Source: Streptomyces sp. NBC_01689
Lineage (GTDB): Bacteria; Actinomycetota; Actinomycetes; Streptomycetales; Streptomycetaceae
Reading direction: 5' to 3'
DNA: 64,000 nt
Assembly (NCBI RefSeq): GCF_036250675.1
Contig: NZ_CP109592.1
Coordinates: 6,076,001-6,140,000 of the forward strand
Positions 25,295 through 33,642 of this stretch are shown here, piece by piece. The stretch's first letter is position 1. Each line of letters starts with the position of its first letter. The notes beneath the pieces are model-generated. The model saw only the letters and a list, made by a program, of their open reading frames with translations, did not search any database and was not told the origin of the DNA. Position numbers and translations under genes: made by a program.

Positions 25295-25759
25295 TCAGGG
25301 GGTCAGGAAGTGGGTCAGGGCTTCCACCACCATGGCGTGGTCGTCCAGTTGGGGCAGGCCCGAGACCACCACGGTGCCGATCACGCCCGCGCCCTCGACC
25401 GCGACCGGGAACGCGCCGCCGTGGGCCGCGTACGTGTCCGGGTCGAGGCGGGAGGACTCCTCGAAGGTCGTGCCCTTGGCGCGGAACCGGGTGCCGACCA
25501 GGAGCGAGGAGCAGCCGTAGCGCTCGACGACGCGCCGCTTGCGGTCGATCCAGGCGTCGTTGTCCGGTGTGGAGCCGGGCAGCGCCGCGTGGAAGAGCTG
25601 CTGGCCGCCCCGCCTGATGTCCACGGCGACGGGCGCGCCGCGCTCACGGGCGAGCTCGACGAGCAGCGTGCCCAGCGCCCACGCGTCGTCGTGGGTGAAC
25701 CGGGGGAGCACCAACCGGCGCTCCTGCTCCTCCAGTTCGGCGATGTCCGGGGCGCTCAC
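25295..25759 (-). CDS. UPF0303 / heme-degrading-domain (HbpS-like) protein
   Basis: A 154-residue protein with the GlcG/HbpS-type fold: LGTLLVELARERGAPVAVDIRRGGQQLFHAALPGSTPDNDAWIDRKRRVV, then AHGGAFPVAVEGAGVIGTVVVSGLPQLDDHAMV. The GTG start overlaps the stop of the upstream dehydrogenase gene (GTGA), so they are coupled. It probably has an accessory role in the same catabolic pathway. The heme name is inherited from the family and should not be read as function. Confidence 0.85.
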   Translation of the reverse strand: MSAPDIAELEEQERRLVLPRFTHDDAWALGTLLVELARERGAPVAVDIRRGGQQLFHAALPGSTPDNDAWIDRKRRVVERYGCSSLLVGTRFRAKGTTFEESSRLDPDTYAAHGGAFPVAVEGAGVIGTVVVSGLPQLDDHAMVVEALTHFLTP

Positions 25760-26871
25760 AGGGCCACCACCGTGTTCTCGCGGGCGGAGCGGCGGGCCGC
25801 CTCCAGCACGTCGAGCGCGGCCGCCGCCTCCAGCGCGGTGACGGGGTTCGGCCCGCCGTCGCGCAGGGCCGCGGCCACCGCGGCGTAGTACGCGGGGTAG
25901 GCGCCCGGGAGCGTGGGCTCGGGCCGGCCGCCCCCGGTGAGCGGGGACTCGCCGGCACCCACGCGGCCCCACAGGGACTCGGGCTCGACACCCCACTCGG
26001 CGCTCGTGCCGGGACGCCCGCCCTCACGCAGCGTCGCCTCCTGCGGGTCGAGGCCGTACTTGACGTAACCGGCTCGCGAGCCGAGGACGCGGAAGCGCGG
26101 GCCGAGCTGCGCGGTGGTCGCGGAGACGTACAGGTGGGAGCGGACGCCGCTGGTGTGCGTGATCGCGATGAAGGTGTCGTCGTCCGCAGCGGCCCCGGGG
26201 CGACGGACGTCCGCCTCGGCGTACACGGAGGCGGCGGGGCCGAAGAGGACGAGCGCCTGGTCGACGACGTGGCTGCCGAGGTCGTAGAGAAGACCTCCGA
26301 TCTCTGCCGGGTCGCCGGACTCGCGCCAGCCGCCCTTGGGCTGCGGACGCCAGCGCTCGAAACGGGACTCGAAGCGCATGACGTCGCCGAGCTCGCCCTC
26401 GGCGAGCAGCTTGCGCACGGTCAGGAAGTCGTTGTCCCAGCGGCGGTTCTGGAAGACCGAGAGGAGCAGGCCGCGCTCGTCGGCGAGGGCCGCGAGCTCC
26501 CGGGCCTCGGCCGCCGTGCCGGCGAGCGGCTTGTCGACGACGACCGGGAGGCCGGCCTTCAGGGCGGCGGTCGCGAGCGGGACGTGGGTCTTGTTGGGAG
26601 AGGCGATGACGACCAGGTCCAGCTCGTCGGCGCGGGCCCAGAGGTCGTCCGGGGTGGCGGCGAAGCGCACCCGCGGGAACTCGGCGCGGGCCTGCTCCTG
26701 CCGCTCCGGGTTCGAGGTGACGATCGTGTCCAGGGCCAGGCCCTCGGTCGCGGCGATCAGCGGGGCGTGGAAGACGGAGCCCGCGAGCCCGTAGCCGATG
26801 AGGGCCACGCGGAGGGGGGCGCCTTGGGCGGAACCTGCTTCAGGACCTGTGTCAGTCGTGCTTCCTGTCAT
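25756..26871 (-). CDS. Gfo/Idh/MocA family oxidoreductase
   Basis: A 371-residue NAD(P)-dependent dehydrogenase. The Rossmann start is LRVALIGYGLAGSVFHAPLI. The EKP-type catalytic motif reads VVVDKPLAGT, with Asp replacing Glu as in the YdgJ/MviM branch. The C-terminal domain contains GGLLYDLGSHVVDQALVLFG, with the catalytic-type Asp and His. Substrates in this branch are sugars or inositols. It is transcribed divergently from the ROK regulator, with a 27-base inverted repeat overlapping its 5' untranslated region. Coordinated repression by the ROK protein is therefore likely. Confidence 0.9.
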   Translation of the reverse strand: MTGSTTDTGPEAGSAQGAPLRVALIGYGLAGSVFHAPLIAATEGLALDTIVTSNPERQEQARAEFPRVRFAATPDDLWARADELDLVVIASPNKTHVPLATAALKAGLPVVVDKPLAGTAAEARELAALADERGLLLSVFQNRRWDNDFLTVRKLLAEGELGDVMRFESRFERWRPQPKGGWRESGDPAEIGGLLYDLGSHVVDQALVLFGPAASVYAEADVRRPGAAADDDTFIAITHTSGVRSHLYVSATTAQLGPRFRVLGSRAGYVKYGLDPQEATLREGGRPGTSAEWGVEPESLWGRVGAGESPLTGGGRPEPTLPGAYPAYYAAVAAALRDGGPNPVTALEAAAALDVLEAARRSARENTVVAL

Positions 26872-26876
26872 GGCTC

Positions 26877-26903
26877 CACTTTCGCAACGCTGTTGCCAAA
26901 GTG
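26877..26903. promoter_or_regulatory. ROK operator candidate (27-bp inverted repeat)
   Basis: Arms CACTTTCGCAAC and GTTGCCAAAGTG (11 of 12 positions complementary) flank GCT. The site lies between the divergent Gfo/Idh/MocA and ROK genes, 6 bases from the first start and 16 bases from the second. The symmetry and position strongly suggest autoregulation by the ROK protein. Confidence 0.72.
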
Positions 26904-26918
26904 CAAGCGCGGGGGACA

Positions 26919-28268
26919 ATGGCGTACGTGAACAGGAGCAGCGGGGAGTCGGGAGTGAGCCTGCCGGGGCGGCCGGAGGGGGCGGGGGCGAATCTCCTCG
27001 CCCTGCGCAGTCACAACGGGGCGCTCGTGCTCGATCTGCTGCGCACGGCCGGGACGACGGGCATCAGCCGTCTGGAACTCGCCGGGCGCACCGGCCTGAC
27101 CCCCCAGGCCGTCAGCAAGATCACCGCCCGGCTGCGGGCCGACGGGCTGGCGGCGGAGGCGGGACATCTGGCCTCGACGGGCGGCAAGCGGCGTACGGTG
27201 CTGCGGCTGGTCCCCGAGGCGGGGCACGCGGTCGGGCTCCACCTCGACCGGGACGAGCTGACGGCGGTGCTCTGCGATCTCGCGGGCACGGTGGTCGCCG
27301 AGCGGAGGGCGCCGCTCGGTCTGGGCGCCGGGGCGGCGGCCGTCGTCGAGGGCGCGGCGCGGGAGGTCGAGGCGTTGATCGAGGGCGCGGAGGTGTCCGT
27401 CCTGGGGGTGGGGGTCGCGCTGCCCGGCCCGCTCGACCACGCACGGGGGGTGCTGCACCGGGTCACGGGGTTCCCGGAGTGGGACGGCTTCCCGCTGCGG
27501 GACGCCCTCGCCGGGCGGCTCGGAGTGCCGGTGGTGGTGGACAAGGACACCAATGCGGCGGCGCTGGGGCTGGCGGTGGGCGGATGCGCGCCGGGCCGGG
27601 GGCCGGGGGCCGGGCGCGACAGCGCGCACGGCGACGGGCGAGGTCCCGGCGTGGGCGGCGGCCATGACGGTCACGGCGGCGGACATCACGGGGGCGGCGG
27701 TCGTGCCGGGAGGCACGGTGACGACCACGACCACGACCGGGGCCGGGACGGTGGCGACGGGGGCTCGGGCGGCGGCAGGGACGGCGGGGGTGCCCGCACG
27801 GGTGAGGAGGCGTTCGCCTATCTGCACCTCGGCACCGGGCTCGGGGCCGGACTCGTGTTCGGCGGCGCGGTGCACCGGGGCGCCCGGACCGGGGCCGGGG
27901 AGTTCGGGCATCAGGTCATCCAGCTGGACGGGCCTCCGTGCGACTGCGGGAACCGTGGGTGCGTGGAGGCCCTGTGCCTCGCCGCGGTGGGACGCGGCGC
28001 GGTGGACGAGGCGGCCCGGGTGCTGGGCGCGGGGGCCGCGAACCTGGTCGGACTGCTGGACATCGACGTGGTGCTGCTCGGCGGCCGTACGGTCGCGGCC
28101 CATCAGGAGGCGTTCGTACGGGGCGTCGGCGCCGTGCTGGGGGAGCGGGCCCGGCGGGAGGGCACGGACACGGTCCCGGTGCGGGTCGCCCCCGGCGGAG
28201 CGCGCGGGGTGGCGGAGGGCGCGGCGCAACTGCTGCTGGCCCCGCTGTTCGGGCGGGGAGAGGACTGA
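26919..28268 (+). CDS. ROK-family transcriptional regulator with Gly/His/Asp-rich insertion
   Basis: A 449-residue regulator. Residues 25-95 hold the winged helix (LELAGRTGLTPQAVSKITARLRADGL). Residues ~100-440 form the ROK sugar-kinase-like domain, with VVVDKDTNAAALG at 205-217 and the zinc motif GEFGHQVIQLDG..CDCGNRGCVE (His331, Cys341, Cys343, Cys348). Between them, residues ~223-295 are a low-complexity insertion (many Gly, His, Asp, Arg) not found in typical ROK proteins. GGGGGA precedes the ATG. It probably represses the divergent oxidoreductase operon in response to a sugar. Confidence 0.9.
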   Translation: MAYVNRSSGESGVSLPGRPEGAGANLLALRSHNGALVLDLLRTAGTTGISRLELAGRTGLTPQAVSKITARLRADGLAAEAGHLASTGGKRRTVLRLVPEAGHAVGLHLDRDELTAVLCDLAGTVVAERRAPLGLGAGAAAVVEGAAREVEALIEGAEVSVLGVGVALPGPLDHARGVLHRVTGFPEWDGFPLRDALAGRLGVPVVVDKDTNAAALGLAVGGCAPGRGPGAGRDSAHGDGRGPGVGGGHDGHGGGHHGGGGRAGRHGDDHDHDRGRDGGDGGSGGGRDGGGARTGEEAFAYLHLGTGLGAGLVFGGAVHRGARTGAGEFGHQVIQLDGPPCDCGNRGCVEALCLAAVGRGAVDEAARVLGAGAANLVGLLDIDVVLLGGRTVAAHQEAFVRGVGAVLGERARREGTDTVPVRVAPGGARGVAEGAAQLLLAPLFGRGED

Positions 28269-28360
28269 GGGGTTCGAGGACCTTGGGGCGGTGAGGGGCT
28301 TGACGGCTTGAAGGGCTGGGCCGAGGCCGAGGCGGGGGCGGCACGGGTCGGCGGGACAGG

Positions 28361-28474
28361 AGGTCCGCGGGGGCGCTTCGCGGTCCGCTGTTCGAGGGGG
28401 CTGTGAGGGGCGCTTCGCGGTCCGCTGTTCGAGAGGTCCGCGGGGGGCGCTTCCCGGTACGCCGTTCGAGGGGA
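28361..28474. repeat. Three imperfect ~34-40-bp direct repeats
   Basis: Units starting near 28361, 28401 and 28435 share GGCGCTTC(G/C)CGGT(C/A)CGC(T/C)GTTCGAG. They lie in the 344-base gap between the ROK gene and the LADTG protein, where I see no gene. Confidence 0.6.
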
Positions 28475-28612
28475 TTCCCGGGGCCGTCCGGGGCCACGGG
28501 CCGGTGTGTCGGCGCGGTGGCGGCGGACCGGAGTGGGACGGTCTCCCGTGCCGTTGCCCGTCTCCGCCTGACGCTCCTGGTCCCTCCCGTCCTCGATCGG
28601 CTAAGGCCTCCC

Positions 28613-29662
28613 ATGCGACCGCGCCCGTTCCTTCCGCCCGTGCCGGACCTCCTCCCGTTCGCTCTCGGCGCCGCGCCCGCCCTGGGTCTCGTCCTCGCCC
28701 TCGGGCCCGTCCCGGCCCACGCGCTCACCGCCCTCGCGGGACCCCGTCCCGCCTGCGCCGCCGCCGACCCCGGCGCCTTCCCCGTCACGACCCGGATCCA
28801 CGGCGGGCCCGGCACCCTGAAGGCGGGCGGCGGCTTCGGGACCTGGTACATCGACCTGACCAACACCACGGCGCGGGCCTGCGGCGACCTCCACCCGGTC
28901 GTCGTGCTGGTGGACGGCAAGCGGGCGCTGCGGCCGAAGCAGGCGCGGATGGAGTTCTACGAGGGCGGCAAGCCGCACCCGGTGGTGTTCGAGAGGAGTG
29001 ACCGGGCCGAGAACGTGGGGGCGTTCGACGACGGGTTCCCGGGGTTCACGGTCGGGCCCGGCCGGACGGTCACGGTGAAGGTGCGGCTGTCCGTGACCTC
29101 GGACGCGGTGCCGAACGACGTCGTCGTCAAGGCGGCGGCCGTCCAGCGGCACGGTGACGACGGGGACTGGGTCGGGGAGTCGAACGACTACCGGTTCCGG
29201 ATCGAGGGCGCGGCCGCCGACATCCCCGGGACCGCGGAGAATCAGGGACGCACCGACGACGGCGGCACCGACAGCGGTGACGGCGCGACCGGTGGTGGGG
29301 ACGGCGGTGGTGGGGACGGCGGGCGGGACGGCGGTACCGGCTCCGACCGCGGCGGCGAGAGCGCCGGGACCGGTGAGGCCCGTACCGATGCCGGAACCGG
29401 TGCCGACGGGGGCGGTTCCGGCGCCGGTACCGGCGGGGTGGACGGCGGTGGTGGGGGCGACGGGGGTACGGGCGGAGGCACGGACGGCTACGTGGGGACG
29501 GACAGCGACGGGGGGACGGACGGCGTCTCGGCCGCGGACGAGCTCGCCGACACCGGCCCAGGCGGCCCGCGCGGGTTCGGCGTGGCAGGCGTGATCGGTC
29601 TGTTCGCGACCGGTCTCGCCCTGTTCGTGGTGGCCCGCCGCTCCCGGTCCGGACGCCACTGA
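28613..29662 (+). CDS. Secreted cell-wall-anchored protein with LADTG sorting signal
   Basis: A 349-residue protein. It has an N-terminal signal peptide (hydrophobic from ~10 to 40, likely cut near AHA or CAA) and a beta-rich domain (residues 55-205: VTTRIHGGPGTLKAGGGFGTWYIDLTNTT). A long Gly/Asp/Thr-rich spacer (210-310) follows, then DELADTG, a hydrophobic helix and a basic tail (RRSRSGRH). LAxTG signals are used by class E sortases, one of which is encoded at 21777. ATG 28613 is chosen to give a clean signal peptide; no strong ribosome binding site is seen. Confidence 0.85.
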   Translation: MRPRPFLPPVPDLLPFALGAAPALGLVLALGPVPAHALTALAGPRPACAAADPGAFPVTTRIHGGPGTLKAGGGFGTWYIDLTNTTARACGDLHPVVVLVDGKRALRPKQARMEFYEGGKPHPVVFERSDRAENVGAFDDGFPGFTVGPGRTVTVKVRLSVTSDAVPNDVVVKAAAVQRHGDDGDWVGESNDYRFRIEGAAADIPGTAENQGRTDDGGTDSGDGATGGGDGGGGDGGRDGGTGSDRGGESAGTGEARTDAGTGADGGGSGAGTGGVDGGGGGDGGTGGGTDGYVGTDSDGGTDGVSAADELADTGPGGPRGFGVAGVIGLFATGLALFVVARRSRSGRH

Positions 29663-29742
29663 CGGCCCCCGCCCGCGCGGCCGGTTCGGACGCGGCCGAC
29701 CCGGGACGCCGCCGACCGCGTCCGCCGGCCCGTCGGACCGCT

Positions 29743-29771
29743 TCGGCCGCGGACGAGCTCGCCGACACCGG
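29743..29771 (+). repeat. 29-bp duplicate of the LADTG-coding sequence
   Basis: Bases 29528-29556, which encode SAADELADTG, recur exactly at 29743-29771, downstream of the stop codon. The second copy could encode ADELADTG, but no start or full protein surrounds it. It looks like a short duplication relic of the surface-protein 3' end. Confidence 0.75.
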
Positions 29772-29848
29772 TCCCGCCGACCCTCTCCGGACGCGGCCGG
29801 ACCCTCCCGCGGGCGCGCCCGCGCGTCGCGTCTGCGACCATCCCACCC

Positions 29849-30607
29849 GTGGACTACCCGAACGACCAGGCCCCCGGCGCCCCCGTCCGCTCCGGCATCC
29901 CGGAGCACGGCCGCATCCCCAAGTACTACGCGGTGAAGGCGCACATCGCCCTGCTGATCGAGGAGCTGGGCGAGGGCGGACTCCTGCCGACCGAGCGGGA
30001 TCTCGCCGAGCAGTACGAGGTCGCCCGCGAGACCGTGCGCCAGGCACTGCGCGAGCTGCTGCTCGAAGGGAAGCTGCGGAGGCAGGGACGCGGGACGGTC
30101 GTCGCGGGGCCGAAACTCGAACAGCCGCTCTCCCTCGCGAGCTACACCGAGGGTGTCCGGCGGCAGGGGCGCACCCCCGGCCGTACGCTGATCAGCCTCG
30201 ACCGTTTCCCCTGCTCCGAGACGCTGGCCGCCGAGGCCGGGCTCACCCGCGGCGAGCCCGTCTGGCACATGGAGCGGGTGCTGCTCGCGGACGACGAGCG
30301 GGTCGGGCTGGAGAGCACCTACGTCGCCGTGGCGCGCGTACCCGACCTCGACCGCGACTTCACGCCGGACTCGTCCTTCTACGCGTACCTCCGCGAGCGG
30401 CTCGGGATCGCGTTCGGCGACGCGGACGAGCGGATCGAGACGGTGCTGGCCACCCCGCGCGAGGCACTGCTCATCGGTACGCCCCCCGCGCTGCCGATGC
30501 TGCTGATCCACCGTGTCTCGCGGGACACGCGGAGGCGGCCGCTGGAGCGGGTGCGGACGCTGTACCGGGGGGACCGCTTCTCCTTCACGGCCCATCTGGG
30601 GGGATGA
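29849..30607 (+). CDS. GntR/HutC-family regulator with UTRA domain
   Basis: A 252-residue transcription factor. The winged helix covers residues 20-90 (PTERDLAEQYEVARETVRQALRELLLEGKLRRQGRGTVV). The UTRA ligand domain covers 105-245 and ends in RVRTLYRGDRFSFTAHL. The GTG start follows a 186-base gap. It lies immediately before the aminophosphonate operon. An imperfect GGTCTAG palindrome at 30663-30673 resembles sites of this family, so it probably controls that operon, as PhnF-type proteins do. Confidence 0.88.
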   Translation: MDYPNDQAPGAPVRSGIPEHGRIPKYYAVKAHIALLIEELGEGGLLPTERDLAEQYEVARETVRQALRELLLEGKLRRQGRGTVVAGPKLEQPLSLASYTEGVRRQGRTPGRTLISLDRFPCSETLAAEAGLTRGEPVWHMERVLLADDERVGLESTYVAVARVPDLDRDFTPDSSFYAYLRERLGIAFGDADERIETVLATPREALLIGTPPALPMLLIHRVSRDTRRRPLERVRTLYRGDRFSFTAHLGG

Positions 30608-30623
30608 TCCGGGCCGTGTCAGG

Positions 30624-30646
30624 GCGGGCTCCGGCCCGCTCTTTTT
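30624..30646 (+). terminator. Rho-independent terminator after the GntR gene
   Basis: GCGGGC pairs with GCCCGC across a TCCG loop and is followed by CTTTTT. This is one of the few terminators in the window with a true U-tract, separating the regulator from the operon. Confidence 0.8.
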
Positions 30647-30662
30647 ATAACGAGATGATAAC

Positions 30663-30673
30663 GGGTCTAGCCC
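30663..30673. promoter_or_regulatory. GntR-type operator candidate upstream of the aminophosphonate operon
   Basis: GGGTCTAGCCC is a near-palindrome centred on CTAG, similar to the TGGTCTAGACCA sites of HutC-type GntR regulators. It lies 77 bases before the first gene and next to a GATAAC element that could serve as a -10 box. Confidence 0.5.
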
Positions 30674-30749
30674 AAAGGTGATGGGCAGTTCACCATCTGG
30701 TTGCAGTCCGGACCCTTCCGATTACCCCGTGCCGAGGAGCGTTGCCGCC

Positions 30750-31874
30750 GTGAGAGTGATAGTTGTCGGAGCCGGAGTGGTGGGCACCCTGCATGCCTGG
30801 CACGCAGTGGAGCGCGGCCACGAGGTCGTACAGATCGAGCGCGAGGCGGAAGCCCGCGGGGCCTCGCTGCGCAATTTCGGGCAGATCTGGGTGAGCGGTC
30901 GCGCCGGAGGAGAGGAACTCGACACCGCGCTGCGGGCGCGAGAACTGTGGGAGTCGATCGGGGCGCGCGTGCCCGGCCTCGGCTTCCGGGCCAACGGATC
31001 GCTGACCCCCCTGCGAGGGGAGCGCGAACTCGCCGTCGCCGAGACCGCCCTGGCCCGTACGGACGCGGCCGCCCGCGGCTACAAGCTGTTCACGCCCGAC
31101 GAGGCGCGCGCGGTGAACCCGGCCCTGCGCGGGGCGTTCGACGCCGCCCTGTACTGCGAGCGCGACGCCGCCGTCGAGCCGCGCACCGCCCAGCTCGCCC
31201 TGCGCGAGGCGCTGTCGCGCTCCCCGGCCTACACCTTCCTGCCGGGACGCGAGGTACGCGACGTGGTCGGCGAGCACGCCGTGCGCGACGACCACGGGGA
31301 CGTGCACACCGGCGACGTCGTCGTGCTGTGCACCGGCGCCTGGCTCGGCGGCCTGGTGCGCGAGCTGGCGGGACCCGAACTGCCCGTACGGCGCGTCCGG
31401 TTGCAGATGATGCAGACCGACCCCCTCGGCGAGCCGCTCACGACCTCCGTCGCCGACGCCGACAGCTTCCGGTACTACCCCGCCTACCGCGGCCCCGCCC
31501 TCGACGAGCTCAACTCGCTCCAGCCGCAGGCCCCGACCGCCGCCGAGCACCGGATGCAGCTGCTCATGGTGCAGCGCGCGGACGGCGGCCTGACCATCGG
31601 CGACACCCACGAGTACGAGCACCCCTTCGCCTTCGACACCCTCGAAGACCCCTACGACCACCTCACCGAGGTCGTCGAGTCCTTCCTCGGACGCCCGCTG
31701 CCGAAGATCCGGCGCCGCTGGGCCGGGGTGTACGCGCAGTGCACCGACACCGGCCGGGTCGTGCACCGGCAGCGCGTACGGGACGGGGTGTGGCTGGTCA
31801 CCGGGCCCGGCGGGCGCGGAATGACCTGTTCACCGGCGATCGCCGAGACCACCGCCGACCACCTGGGATGGTGA
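30750..31874 (+). CDS. FAD-dependent oxidoreductase, TIGR03364 type (aminophosphonate oxidation)
   Basis: A 374-residue DAO-family flavoenzyme. It starts at GTG 30750 (GAGGAG upstream) with the FAD-binding VRVIVVGAGVVGTLHAWHAVERGHEV. Other motifs are GASLRNFGQIW, VVLCTGAWLGGLV and the C-terminal VTGPGGRGMTCSPAIAE. The TIGR03364 family co-occurs with phosphonatase-like hydrolases and is proposed to oxidise an aminophosphonate to an aldehyde. The order here (oxidase, hydrolase, importer) fits that proposal exactly. The precise substrate (2-aminoethylphosphonate or a methylated or hydroxylated relative) cannot be decided from sequence. Confidence 0.87.
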   Translation: MRVIVVGAGVVGTLHAWHAVERGHEVVQIEREAEARGASLRNFGQIWVSGRAGGEELDTALRARELWESIGARVPGLGFRANGSLTPLRGERELAVAETALARTDAAARGYKLFTPDEARAVNPALRGAFDAALYCERDAAVEPRTAQLALREALSRSPAYTFLPGREVRDVVGEHAVRDDHGDVHTGDVVVLCTGAWLGGLVRELAGPELPVRRVRLQMMQTDPLGEPLTTSVADADSFRYYPAYRGPALDELNSLQPQAPTAAEHRMQLLMVQRADGGLTIGDTHEYEHPFAFDTLEDPYDHLTEVVESFLGRPLPKIRRRWAGVYAQCTDTGRVVHRQRVRDGVWLVTGPGGRGMTCSPAIAETTADHLGW

Positions 31875-31879
31875 GAGAA

Positions 31880-32590
31880 ATGACCACGGACATACGGCTC
31901 GTCGTTCTCGACATGGCCGGCACCACCGTCGCCGACGGCGGCCTGGTGGAGCGGGCCTTCGCGGCCGCCGCCGGAGAACTGGGCGTCGAGCCCGGATCCG
32001 CGGACCACGCGGAGAAGCTGGACTACGTCCGCGCCACGATGGGCGAGTCCAAGATCTCCGTCTTCCGGCATCTGTTCGGCGAGGAACCCCTCGCCCAGCG
32101 GGCCAACAGCGCCTTCGAGAAGGCCTACGGGGAACTGGTCGACGCCGGGCACATCGCGCCCGTCGCCGGAGCGCGCGAGGCGATCGAGGAGCTCACCGGG
32201 TCCGGCCGGACCGTCGTGCTGAGCACCGGGTTCGCCCGCGTCACCCAGGACGCGATCCTCGACTCCCTGGGCTGGCGGGACCTGGTACCGCTCACCCTGT
32301 GCCCGGCGGACGCGGGAGGCCGGGGCCGCCCGTACCCCGACATGGTCCTGGAGGCCTTCCTGCGCACCGGGGCGGCCGACGGGGTCCAGCAGACCGCCGT
32401 CGTGGGCGACACCTCCTACGACATGCTCAGCGGCGTCCGCGCCGGGGCCGGCCTGGTCGCCGGCGTGCTGACCGGGGCGCACGACGCCCCGGCGCTGTGC
32501 GCCGCCGGGGCCGGACACGTCCTCGGCTCGGTGGCCGAACTGCCCGCCCTGCTCACCGGATCCGGCCGGCCCGACGGGACCGGGCGATGA
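31880..32590 (+). CDS. Phosphonatase-like HAD hydrolase (TIGR03351 type)
   Basis: A 236-residue HAD enzyme. Motif I is LDMAGTTV (Asp11, with the phosphonatase-like AGTT). MGESK places Lys58 where PhnX has its Schiff-base lysine. STGFAR is motif II and VVGDTSYDM is the acidic motif IV. It is expected to cleave the C-P bond of a phosphonoaldehyde made by the preceding oxidase. The stop overlaps the next ATG (ATGA). Confidence 0.88.
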   Translation: MTTDIRLVVLDMAGTTVADGGLVERAFAAAAGELGVEPGSADHAEKLDYVRATMGESKISVFRHLFGEEPLAQRANSAFEKAYGELVDAGHIAPVAGAREAIEELTGSGRTVVLSTGFARVTQDAILDSLGWRDLVPLTLCPADAGGRGRPYPDMVLEAFLRTGAADGVQQTAVVGDTSYDMLSGVRAGAGLVAGVLTGAHDAPALCAAGAGHVLGSVAELPALLTGSGRPDGTGR

Positions 32591-33642
32591 CCAGCGGCGT
32601 CCGCTTCGACCGGGTGTCCGTCGTCTACGACGGCACCACGGTCCTCGACGGCCTCGACCTGACCGTCGGACCCGGCGAGGTCATGGCGCTGCTCGGCCCC
32701 TCCGGATCCGGGAAGACCACCGCGCTGCGGGCCGTCGCCGGCTTCGTGCGGCCCGCCTCGGGGCGGGTGTTCATCGGCGACCGGGACGTGACCGACCTCC
32801 CGCCCCACCGGCGGGGCATCGGCGTGGTGGTCCAGCAGTACGCGCTCTTCCCGCACCTGCGCGTCGAGGAGAACGTCGCCTTCGGGCTCAGGGCGCGGAA
32901 GGTCGCCAGGAGCGAGATCCGCGGGCGGGTCGCCGAGGCACTGGAGATGACCGGGATGGCCGCCTACGCCCGGCGCCACCCCCGGGAGCTGTCCGGCGGA
33001 CAGCAGCAGCGCGTCGCCATCGCGCGGGCCCTCGCCATCCGGCCCGGCGTCCTGCTCCTCGACGAACCGCTGTCCGCCCTCGACGCGCAGCTGCGCTCCG
33101 GAATGCTCGCCGAACTCGCTCGCCTGCACCGCGAGTTGCCGGACGTGTCGATCCTGTACGTCACCCACGACCAGGTCGAGGCGCTCACCCTGGCCGACCG
33201 GATCGCGGTCATGGACAGGGCGCGGCTGCGGGACTGCGGGACACCGCGGGAGCTGTACCGGACGCCGCGCACCGAGTTCACGGCGTCCTTCGTGGGCAAC
33301 GCCAATCTGCTGCCCGTGACCGTCGGAGCCGGCACCGTCTCCCTCGCCGGGACCGAGCTGAAGGTCGACACCGCGGATGCCGCGCCCGGCGCCCTCGCGA
33401 CCCTGTGCGTACGCCCCCACCTCGTCGGCCTCGGCCCCGGCCCCAACCAGCTCGCCGGAACCGTCGGCGAGGTGCAGTGGCGGGGATCCACCCACCGGCT
33501 GTACGTCGACGTCGAGGGCCACCGGGTCATGGCGGACCTCCGCGATCTGCGCGAACCGCCCGTCCACGGCGACCCGGTGACCCTGCACTTCGCCCCCGAC
33601 GACGCCGTACTGCTGTCGGCGGGGGTGACCGCGGATGGCTAG
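32587..33642 (+). CDS. ABC importer ATP-binding protein (2-aminoethylphosphonate type)
   Basis: A 351-residue ATPase: Walker A GPSGSGKTT, signature LSGGQQQRVAIARAL, Walker B VLLLDEPLSALD, switch His in YVTHDQ. A C-terminal TOBE-like domain (about 270-350) is typical of Fe3+/putrescine/phosphonate importers. It is coupled to both neighbours by overlaps (4 and 8 bases). The substrate is inferred from the two enzymes upstream. Confidence 0.9.
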   Translation: MTSGVRFDRVSVVYDGTTVLDGLDLTVGPGEVMALLGPSGSGKTTALRAVAGFVRPASGRVFIGDRDVTDLPPHRRGIGVVVQQYALFPHLRVEENVAFGLRARKVARSEIRGRVAEALEMTGMAAYARRHPRELSGGQQQRVAIARALAIRPGVLLLDEPLSALDAQLRSGMLAELARLHRELPDVSILYVTHDQVEALTLADRIAVMDRARLRDCGTPRELYRTPRTEFTASFVGNANLLPVTVGAGTVSLAGTELKVDTADAAPGALATLCVRPHLVGLGPGPNQLAGTVGEVQWRGSTHRLYVDVEGHRVMADLRDLREPPVHGDPVTLHFAPDDAVLLSAGVTADG

